55,109 bases of DNA from Vicinamibacteria bacterium (lineage in GTDB: Bacteria; Acidobacteriota; Vicinamibacteria; Vicinamibacterales; UBA8438): assembly GCA_022820825.1 (NCBI GenBank), contig JAJEEU010000027.1, forward strand, positions 1 through 55,109, written 5' to 3'. Positions 49,404 to 55,109 of this stretch are shown here, one piece after another (position 1 is the first letter of the stretch; each line of letters begins with the position of its first letter). The notes under the pieces were generated by a model. The model searched no databases. It was not told the DNA's origin and saw nothing but the letters and a program-made list of their open reading frames with translations. The position numbers and the translations under genes are program-made.

Positions 49404-51173
49404 GGGAAGGGCGAACACGAAGAGGTTGCTGCCCTGGCTGGGACGCAGCTCCGGGGTCAGCGTTGCATTGCGCGACACGTTGCCGCCGACGCCGGTGCCG
49501 GCCACCACGTACTGCCGTCCGCCCACGGCGTAGGTGACGGGGAAACCCGAGACCGGCGACCCCAGGTTGATCTCCCACAGCACCTCGCCCGTCTCGTCGT
49601 CGAGCGCGCGGAAGCGACCGTTGGCGTCGCCGCCGAACACGAGGCCGCCGCCCGTCGCCACGAGCGACATCGCGCCGGCGCGCTGCTCGCGCGTCCAGCG
49701 CGTCTCCCCGGTCTCCGCCGAGATGGCCCAGACGGCCCCCATCTCATCCGCGCCCGGCGCCAGCTCGCGGCGTGTCTGAATGCCGTACAGCGACCGGCTG
49801 CCCCGGTCGTCGAGCGTGGTCATCCTGGTGCAGGTGTTCTGCATCGGCATGTACATCGTGTTCGTGCGGGGGCTGTACGCGCCCGCCTGCCAGTCCTTCC
49901 CGCCATCAATCCCGGGGCACGCAAGCACCGACTGGCCGACGCTGCCGAAGACCGCCTCCGGGTTCTCCGACACGTCGCCCGTCGCGCCGTCGATCCCGCT
50001 GATCACGTTCTGCGCGATCGTCGGCCGAGCCCACAGGAACTCGCCCGTCGCGCGGTCCAGGGTGTAGACCACCCCGGTCTTGCCCGGGATCCCGGTCATC
50101 ACCCGGCGCCGCTCATCCGGGCCCAACCGCGGATTGATCCAGCTCACTTCCGCCGGGTCCGGGCGCACCGCGGTATCGACCAGCAGGCGCTCGAAGGGGT
50201 GGTCGAGATCCCAGTGGTCGTTCAGGTGCTGGTAGTACCACACGATCTCCCCGGTGTCGGCGTTCAGGGCGAGCGTCGAATTGTGATAGAGGTGCGCGTT
50301 GTCGACGCCCCCCAGCCAGAATTTCGGGGCCGGCGAGGTCACCGACGTGCCGATGTAGACGAGATTGAGCGCCGCGTCGTAGCTCGGCACCATCCACGTC
50401 CCGACGTGCTTGCGATCCTCGAAGGGCACGCCGCCCCAGGTCTCGTCGCCCGGCTCGCCCGGCGCCGGAACCGTGCGGCGACGCCACAGTTCCTCCCCCG
50501 TCCTGGCGTCGTGGGCCGTGATGACGCAGGCGTCGGGGCCGCCCGCGGGCATGCAACTGCGGCCGGAGACGACCTTCCCGTTCGCGATGATCGGTCCCGA
50601 GCTCTGATTCGCCGGGTGCGTCCTGTAGTCGAGAATCTGCGTTTCCCAGACCAGCTCGCCCGTCCTCGCATCCAACGCAAAGACGTACTCGTCGACGCTG
50701 GTGTCGATGATCAGGTGCTCGAAGATCGCCAGGTTCCTGTTCGTCGTACACACACCGGGGAGCAGACGCTCGCATACGTCGTCGGGATGCGAGCGGCGGT
50801 ACTCCCAGAGCAGATCGCCGGTGACCGCATCGATCGCCTGGATGACGTCGTTCGGGTTCGGCATGTACAGCACGCCGTCGTACACGAGCGGAGTGCCCTG
50901 CTGGCGTCCCGGCATGTGGAGGCCGCGCGACCACACCAGGCGCAGGTCGCCGACGTTGTCGCGGTCGATCTGGTCGAGCGGGCTGTAACCCCAGCCGTCG
51001 AGCGTCCGGCGCCACATTAGCCAGTCGCCGTCGTCCGGATCCTGGAGCATCGCATCCGTGACCGGTACGAAGCGCCCGCCCTGGGCACGGACGGATCGTC
51101 CGGCCGTCGCGGCGACGACCGCGCACGTGACGGCCGCGAGCAGAGCACAGACCGGGCGCTTCAACGTGTGCAT
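49401..51173 (-). CDS. PQQ-dependent dehydrogenase, secreted, without heme domain
   Basis: 590 residues with a signal peptide (ALLAAVTCAVVAATAGRSVR). The propeller opens DDGDWLMWRRTLDGWGYSPL and DQIDRDNVGDLRLVWSRGLH, nearly the same layout as 19227-21332 but without the cytochrome part. Blades include LDARTGELVWETQILDYRTH, LNADTGEIVWYYQHLNDHWD, LDRATGEFLWARPTIAQN and ISAETGETRWTREQRAGAM. Several Cys (DDVCERLLPGVCTTN, QSVLACPGID, NTCTRMTTL) may form disulfides. GGAG lies 5 nt before the ATG at 51173; the longer frame enters the tRNA gene. It is first in the five-gene operon and probably oxidises the pathway's alcohol substrate. Confidence 0.88.
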   Translation of the reverse strand: MHTLKRPVCALLAAVTCAVVAATAGRSVRAQGGRFVPVTDAMLQDPDDGDWLMWRRTLDGWGYSPLDQIDRDNVGDLRLVWSRGLHMPGRQQGTPLVYDGVLYMPNPNDVIQAIDAVTGDLLWEYRRSHPDDVCERLLPGVCTTNRNLAIFEHLIIDTSVDEYVFALDARTGELVWETQILDYRTHPANQSSGPIIANGKVVSGRSCMPAGGPDACVITAHDARTGEELWRRRTVPAPGEPGDETWGGVPFEDRKHVGTWMVPSYDAALNLVYIGTSVTSPAPKFWLGGVDNAHLYHNSTLALNADTGEIVWYYQHLNDHWDLDHPFERLLVDTAVRPDPAEVSWINPRLGPDERRRVMTGIPGKTGVVYTLDRATGEFLWARPTIAQNVISGIDGATGDVSENPEAVFGSVGQSVLACPGIDGGKDWQAGAYSPRTNTMYMPMQNTCTRMTTLDDRGSRSLYGIQTRRELAPGADEMGAVWAISAETGETRWTREQRAGAMSLVATGGGLVFGGDANGRFRALDDETGEVLWEINLGSPVSGFPVTYAVGGRQYVVAGTGVGGNVSRNATLTPELRPSQGSNLFVFALP

Positions 51174-51191
51174 GGACTCTCCGAAGGAAGG

Positions 51192-51267
51192 TGGCTCCTC
51201 AGGTTGGACTCGAACCAACAACCCTCCGGTTAACAGCCGGATGCTCTGCCAATTGAGCTACTGAGGA
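51192..51267 (-). tRNA. tRNA-Asn (GTT), CCA encoded
   Basis: A complete cloverleaf on the minus strand. The acceptor stem is TCCTCAG pairing with CTGAGGA, the D arm is GCTC-AATTGGCA-GAGC, the anticodon stem is CCGG with loop CTGTTAA (anticodon GTT), and the T arm has GGTTCGAGTCC. The 3' CCA is encoded (51194-51192). It lies 18 nt upstream of the PQQ dehydrogenase start on the same strand. Confidence 0.97.
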
Positions 51268-51341
51268 ACGCTGATCCGGCGCGCGGATCCGCGGCGGCGC
51301 AAACGCGGAATGGTAACGAATGGCGGGCGGGCGGTCAACAG

Positions 51342-51938
51342 TCAGACGCGTTTGTGGCGGGAGCGGAACTGCACCACCAGCGCCACGGCGGCCAGCACGA
51401 ACCAGGCGACGGCGAATCCCACCTGCATGTCGACCGGCGCCAGCGGGTACATCTGCCGCACGTCGCCGGTCGTGACCGCGGCGGCCGCACTGTTGCCGGC
51501 CAGCGCCAGTCCGCCCACCAGCGCGGCCCACGAGCCGGTGAACGACGTGCCGATGATGATCACGTAGCGCCGCACCACCAGCGCCGCGAGCGCGCCGGCC
51601 AGGCAGACGCCCAGCAGCACCCAGAGACCGGGCTCGCCGGTCTCCGACGTCCAGACGGCGTTGAGCGCCAGCGCGCCGGCCGCGGCGCCGAGCAGCGCCA
51701 CGCCCGCGAGATACGCCACGATGGCCAGCGCCGCCCCGGCCAGGCCCGCGCCGATCGTCAGCAGCACGGTTGCCCACAACTCGAGATCGCCGCCGAACTG
51801 CACCGCCAGGACGATCCCCCCGACGAAGCCGTATACCGCCAGCAGCACGCGCAGCAGCCGGTAGCCGAAGAAGCAGGAGACCAGACCGCCCGCAAGTAGA
51901 ATGATGGCGACCGGAACATGGAGGGAGACCGAGGCCAT
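51342..51938 (-). CDS. DUF4203-like multipass membrane protein
   Basis: 198 residues with about seven hydrophobic segments (VAIILLAGGLVSCFFGYRLL, VLLAVYGFVGGIVLAV, WATVLLTIGAGLAGAALAIV, ALLGAAAGALALNAVW, GLWVLLGVCLAGALAALVV, and a last one before the basic tail RSRHKRV). The glycine-rich pattern G(x)RLLRVLLxVYGFVGG fits the DUF4203 family of unknown function. The start at 51938 is only 12 nt from the divergent flippase-glycosyltransferase start at 51951. The much longer frame upstream is antisense to that gene and is rejected. Confidence 0.78.
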   Translation of the reverse strand: MASVSLHVPVAIILLAGGLVSCFFGYRLLRVLLAVYGFVGGIVLAVQFGGDLELWATVLLTIGAGLAGAALAIVAYLAGVALLGAAAGALALNAVWTSETGEPGLWVLLGVCLAGALAALVVRRYVIIIGTSFTGSWAALVGGLALAGNSAAAAVTTGDVRQMYPLAPVDMQVGFAVAWFVLAAVALVVQFRSRHKRV

Positions 51939-51950
51939 GCCCCGCCGATT

Positions 51951-53663
51951 ATGAATGCTGCGGCGGCGGGGCGTCCAACGGCGGGCGGTGTGCTGGCCGC
52001 CGTCGTCGGCCTGGTCCTGCTCGTCTACTTCGTCCGCCGCGCCGGCGCCGACGCCGTCGCCGACGGCATCGCACGCCTGGGCTGGGCCTTCCTGGCCGTA
52101 GTCGTCCTCGGCGGCGCGCGCTTCCTCGTCCGGGCGGCCGCCTGGATGCGCTGCGTGGACGGCAGCCACCGCCTGCGGCTGCGCGACACCTTCCAGGCCG
52201 TCATCGCCGGCGACGCCGTCGGCAACCTGACGCCGCTCAGCGTGCTGGCCGGGGAGCCCGCCAAGGCCCTCATGCTGCGCCGCCGCGAGCCGGTCGGGCG
52301 CACGCTGCCGGCGCTGGTCGTGGAGAACCTCTTCTATACGCTGAGCGCCGCGATCGTCATCACGAGCGGACTGGCGGTGCTCCCGCTTGCGCTCCAGGCG
52401 CCGGGACCGCGGTGGCTGGCCGGCGCCGTCCTGCTGGGCATGCTGGCGGGGCTGGTGACCGCCGCGCACTGGGTCGTCCGTGGCCGCGTGCGCACCGCGA
52501 GCCGGGTGCTGGACTGGCTGCGCCAGCGCGGGGTCCGGCCGGCGTTGACGGCCCGCGCCGCCGCGCGGGCGCACTCCGTGGAGGACGACCTGTTCGCCGC
52601 GTACCCCCGCCAGTGGTCGCGCCTGCTGCCCGTGGCCGCGCTCGAGCTGGTGTTCCACATCCTGGCCATTGCCGAGATATTCCTGGTGCTGGCGCTGATC
52701 AGCGGCCGGCCGCCGACGCTGCTCGAGGCGTTCCTGTTCGAATCGACCAACCGCATCATAGGCGTGGCGTTCAAGTTCGTCCCGCTCAGGATCGGGGTCG
52801 ACGAGGCGGGCACGGGGCTGCTCGCGGGCCTGCTGGCGTTCGGCACGGCGACGGGCGTGACCCTGGCGCTCGTCCGCAAGGGACGCATGCTGGTGTGGAC
52901 CTCGCTGGGCGTCCTGGCCCTCGCCGGACGCGGGCTGGCGATCAGGCGGATGGCGGCGGGCACCGCTGAGCCTGACGCGGATGCCGCGGTCGTCGTCATG
53001 GCGCGCTCGCCCCATGGCGGGCCGGCGCCCAAGACGCGGCTGGCGGAAGCCGTCGAGCACGAAGCAGACCGCCGCCGGCTGTACGCCGCGTTCCTCCGCG
53101 ACACGATCGACGGCTGCAGGGCAGTCCCGGAGGCCGCGCTGCGGGTGGCCTGGACGCCGGACGGCGGCGCCGCCGGGCTCGGCGCGCTGGGCGTCCGCGA
53201 CGACGAGCTGCTGTCGCAACGCGGCGCGGACCTCGGTGAGCGCGAGCGCGCCGCCTTCGTGGACCTGTTCGCCGCCGGCTTCCGCAAGGTGGTGATGGTC
53301 GGCTCCGACCTGCCGACGCTGCCGGCCGACCACATCCGGCAGGCGCTGGAGCAGGTGGCGCCCGGCACGGCCGTGCTGGGGCCATCCGAGGACGGCGGCT
53401 ACTACCTGCTCGCGCTGGCCGCGCCCGCGACGGACGCGGCGCTGCCGGATCTGTTCAGCGGCATCCGCTGGAGCACGGCGGCGGCGCTGGAAGACACGCT
53501 CGCGGCGGCGCGCAGGGCCGGCCTGCGCGTCGCACTCGTCCCGCGCTGGCGCGACGTCGACGACGCCGCGGGACTGGCCCGGCTGCGGGACGATCTCGAA
53601 GCGCCCGCGGGCCGTGCGCGCGCTCCCGAGACGGCGCGCGTACTGGACGAGTTGTTTTCCTAG
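51951..53663 (+). CDS. flippase-like (UPF0104/HpnL-type) membrane protein fused to DUF2064 glycosyltransferase
   Basis: 570 residues from the ATG at 51951. Residues 1-325 have about eight membrane segments and the lysylphosphatidylglycerol-synthase-TM/UPF0104 pattern: [73 protein letters not shown] and [20 protein letters not shown]. Residues 335-570 match TIGR04282/DUF2064 glycosyltransferases: [39 protein letters not shown] and [15 protein letters not shown]. The fusion suggests a coupled lipid-linked sugar transfer and translocation step. The start is uncertain; ATG at 51918 would overlap the divergent gene. Its stop overlaps recR. Confidence 0.82.
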   Translation: MNAAAAGRPTAGGVLAAVVGLVLLVYFVRRAGADAVADGIARLGWAFLAVVVLGGARFLVRAAAWMRCVDGSHRLRLRDTFQAVIAGDAVGNLTPLSVLAGEPAKALMLRRREPVGRTLPALVVENLFYTLSAAIVITSGLAVLPLALQAPGPRWLAGAVLLGMLAGLVTAAHWVVRGRVRTASRVLDWLRQRGVRPALTARAAARAHSVEDDLFAAYPRQWSRLLPVAALELVFHILAIAEIFLVLALISGRPPTLLEAFLFESTNRIIGVAFKFVPLRIGVDEAGTGLLAGLLAFGTATGVTLALVRKGRMLVWTSLGVLALAGRGLAIRRMAAGTAEPDADAAVVVMARSPHGGPAPKTRLAEAVEHEADRRRLYAAFLRDTIDGCRAVPEAALRVAWTPDGGAAGLGALGVRDDELLSQRGADLGERERAAFVDLFAAGFRKVVMVGSDLPTLPADHIRQALEQVAPGTAVLGPSEDGGYYLLALAAPATDAALPDLFSGIRWSTAAALEDTLAAARRAGLRVALVPRWRDVDDAAGLARLRDDLEAPAGRARAPETARVLDELFS

Positions 53664-54256
53664 ACCTCGCGGCGCCCTTCCAGCGCCTTGTGCATGGTGA
53701 CCTCGTCGGCGTAGTCGAGGTCGCTGCCGACCGGCAGCCCCATCGCGATCCGCGTCACGCTCACGCCCAGCGGCTTCAGCAGCTTGGCGAGGTAGATGGC
53801 CGTGGCCTCTCCCTCGACGTTCGGGTTGGTGGCCAGGATCACCTCCCGCACCTGCGCCTTCCCGATCCGGCCGAGCAGGCTCTTGATCTTCAGGTCGTCG
53901 GGACCGATGCCCTGGAGCGGCGACAGCGCGCCCATCAGCACGTGATAGACGCCGCCGAACTGCCCGGTCTTCTCGATTACGGTGACGTTGTGCGGATCCT
54001 CGACAACGCAGATGACCTGCTGGTCGCGGCTCGGGTGCGTGCAGTAGTGGCAGGGGTCCGCGTCCGTGATGTTGGAGCAGATCGAGCAGTACGTGATCTG
54101 CTCCTTCACGTCCCGGACGGCGTCGACCAGCCGCTCCACGTCCTCCCGGGGCTGGCGCAGCAGGTGGAAGGCCAGGCGCTGCGCGCTCTTGGCGCCAATG
54201 CCCGGAAGCTGCTGCAGTTGCTCGATCAGCCGCGCGAGCGCGCCGATCTCCGTCAT
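53660..54256 (-). CDS. recR: recombination mediator RecR
   Basis: 198 residues, full length. The N-terminal helix-hairpin-helix ([20 protein letters not shown]) is followed by a four-Cys zinc finger ([16 protein letters not shown], Cys57, 60, 69, 72), then the Toprim domain ([53 protein letters not shown]). It acts with RecO to load RecA on gapped DNA. It overlaps ybaB by 4 nt and follows dnaX-ybaB in the canonical bacterial order. Its stop overlaps the convergent flippase fusion gene. Confidence 0.98.
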   Translation of the reverse strand: MTEIGALARLIEQLQQLPGIGAKSAQRLAFHLLRQPREDVERLVDAVRDVKEQITYCSICSNITDADPCHYCTHPSRDQQVICVVEDPHNVTVIEKTGQFGGVYHVLMGALSPLQGIGPDDLKIKSLLGRIGKAQVREVILATNPNVEGEATAIYLAKLLKPLGVSVTRIAMGLPVGSDLDYADEVTMHKALEGRREV

Positions 54257-54555
54257 CCCGTGAGTCCGGGAATGCGCAGGCCGCCCATCATGCCGCCCAT
54301 CTTTCCGGCCACGGTCTCGTCGACCTTCCGCTGCGCATCGTTGACGGCCGCCACGATCAGGTCCTGCAGCATCTCGATGTCGTCGCCGGACACCACCTCC
54401 GGATCGATCGCGATCCGTTGCAACTGCTTGCGGCCGTTCATCACCACGGTGACCATGCCGCCGCCGGCGGTCGCCTCGACCTGCGTCGCGTCGAGCTCCC
54501 GCTGCAGGCGCTCCTGCATCTCCTGCGCCTGTTTCATCATCTGTTGAATGTTCAT
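54253..54555 (-). CDS. ybaB: YbaB/EbfC nucleoid-associated protein
   Basis: 100 residues. The N-terminal helix [20 protein letters not shown] and the central [20 protein letters not shown], then the C-terminal helix with [13 protein letters not shown] and a Gly/Met-rich tail, are the family pattern. It binds DNA as a dimer. It overlaps both dnaX (ATGA) and recR (ATGA) by 4 nt, so all three are translationally coupled. Confidence 0.96.
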   Translation of the reverse strand: MNIQQMMKQAQEMQERLQRELDATQVEATAGGGMVTVVMNGRKQLQRIAIDPEVVSGDDIEMLQDLIVAAVNDAQRKVDETVAGKMGGMMGGLRIPGLTG

Positions 54556-55109
54556 GGCTCCATCTTCTCGACGTCGCGGATCTCCGCGCCCAGCACGTCC
54601 AGCATCGCCTGCACCACCTGGTCGCCCAGCACGCCTTCCTTCAGATCTTCCGCCGGGGCGGGCGTCGCCGCCGGGGCCGGCTGTGGCGCCGGCTGCGTGT
54701 CGCCACCGTCCCGCTCCGCCACCACGGCCACCTTGCGTCCGGCGACCTCCGCCGCAATCTCCTCGAGCCACTTCCGGCCCTGCTCCACCTGGCCGGCCAG
54801 CGTCTGCTGCGCCGGCGAGAACGTGAAGACCAGCCGGTCGCCGGCCAGCTCGATGCGCTGCGCCTGGGCCACCACCGTGCCGTGGAAAAATTTCTTGCGG
54901 CGCTTGATCTCCGCGAGGATCGCGGCCTTGCCGTCCGCCTCCGCCGGCGGTTCCGCGGCAGCCGGCGGCTCGGGGGCGCTTGAGCCCGCAACCGCGGGGG
55001 CGGCGGCCATCGCGAAGCCGCCGAGACCGACCGTCTCCACGATGGTGGAGTCGCCCATGTCCGGATTCGCGTCCGCCTCGGTGAAGCCGGGGAAGTAGAG
55101 CCCGCGCGG
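54552..55109 (-). CDS. dnaX: DNA polymerase III gamma/tau subunit, C-terminal part (runs off the window)
   Basis: 185 residues are visible; the gene continues past the right edge. The visible part is the Pro/Ala-rich linker ([20 protein letters not shown]) and the C-terminal domain ([60 protein letters not shown]) that in tau contacts the polymerase and helicase. The ATPase domain is outside the window. The identification rests on the tail pattern and the conserved order dnaX-ybaB-recR. The stop overlaps the ybaB start. Confidence 0.85.
   Translation of the reverse strand, partial: PRGLYFPGFTEADANPDMGDSTIVETVGLGGFAMAAAPAVAGSSAPEPPAAAEPPAEADGKAAILAEIKRRKKFFHGTVVAQAQRIELAGDRLVFTFSPAQQTLAGQVEQGRKWLEEIAAEVAGRKVAVVAERDGGDTQPAPQPAPAATPAPAEDLKEGVLGDQVVQAMLDVLGAEIRDVEKMEP

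Noticed and set aside
51174..51221. Upstream start (51221) for the PQQ dehydrogenase
   Set aside because: It would begin inside the tRNA-Asn gene; GGAG supports the start at 51173.
51939..53333. Upstream extension of the DUF4203 frame to 663 codons
   Set aside because: The extension is antisense to the flippase-glycosyltransferase gene and contains no recognisable domain; the protein proper starts at 51938.
1..55109. CRISPR array
   Set aside because: No regularly spaced identical repeats with unique spacers were found; the repeats present are dispersed and palindromic.

Overview
The window is a very GC-rich piece of a bacterial chromosome. Several features occur together here that are typical of uncultured Acidobacteriota, most likely the Vicinamibacteria (old subgroup 6): TonB receptors with carboxypeptidase-regulatory N-termini, paired DUF1592-type and DUF1552 proteins, many PQQ beta-propeller dehydrogenases, secreted ankyrin proteins and Abhydrolase_10 lipoproteins. 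This placement is an inference from gene content; no rRNA or ribosomal protein gene is present. The only housekeeping block is at the right end (tRNA-Asn, dnaX 3' end, ybaB, recR). Most other products carry signal peptides, lipoboxes or twin-arginine motifs, so the region encodes an unusually periplasm-centred, redox-rich catabolic repertoire. Layout: 1-7.2 kb holds the edge of a TonB receptor, a cytochrome c/copper-monooxygenase-like protein, a BamB-like propeller protein, an NqrB/RnfD membrane protein fused to Sel1/Hcp-like Cys repeats, and a GCD-like PQQ dehydrogenase. 7.2-9.6 kb holds small cytosolic genes, a VapBC toxin-antitoxin pair and a ThuA-like protein. 9.6-13.5 kb holds a SnoaL-like protein, an uncharacterised secreted protein (called here the YEYACHEGN family after its shared C-terminal motif), a Gfo/Idh/MocA oxidoreductase and a hydrolytic cyclase. 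13.5-18.9 kb holds a DUF1592-type cytochrome, a DUF1552 protein and an ankyrin protein. 18.9-19.2 kb is a MITE-like element with 22-bp perfect terminal inverted repeats. 19.2-26.9 kb holds a cytochrome-PQQ dehydrogenase, a sterol C-24 methyltransferase, an Abhydrolase_10 lipoprotein, a MarR regulator with a clear divergent promoter/operator, and two unknown secreted proteins. 26.9-34.1 kb holds a SoxCD-like pair followed by three tandem copies of the cytochrome/copper-monooxygenase-like protein. 34.2-43 kb holds another PQQ dehydrogenase, a thiolase and a second ankyrin/DUF1592/DUF1552 cassette in a different gene order. 43-51.2 kb holds a DUF4097-like protein, a full TonB receptor, and a probable operon PQQ dehydrogenase - SnoaL - cyclase - YEYACHEGN - SRPBCC that repeats the trio seen at 9.6-13.5 kb. 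51.2-55.1 kb holds tRNA-Asn, a DUF4203 membrane protein, a flippase-glycosyltransferase fusion and recR-ybaB-dnaX. Main points of interest: a eukaryote-like sterol 24-C-methyltransferase in an apparently acidobacterial genome; two repeated, reordered gene modules that look like undescribed pathways; an expansion of possible heme/copper oxygenases beside a SoxCD-like dehydrogenase; and a dispersed palindromic element whose terminal motif repeatedly begins exactly at TAG stop codons. Start sites were chosen from Shine-Dalgarno spacing and signal-peptide position; several differ from the longest open frame, and three genes probably start at TTG or GTG next to strong ribosome binding sites.
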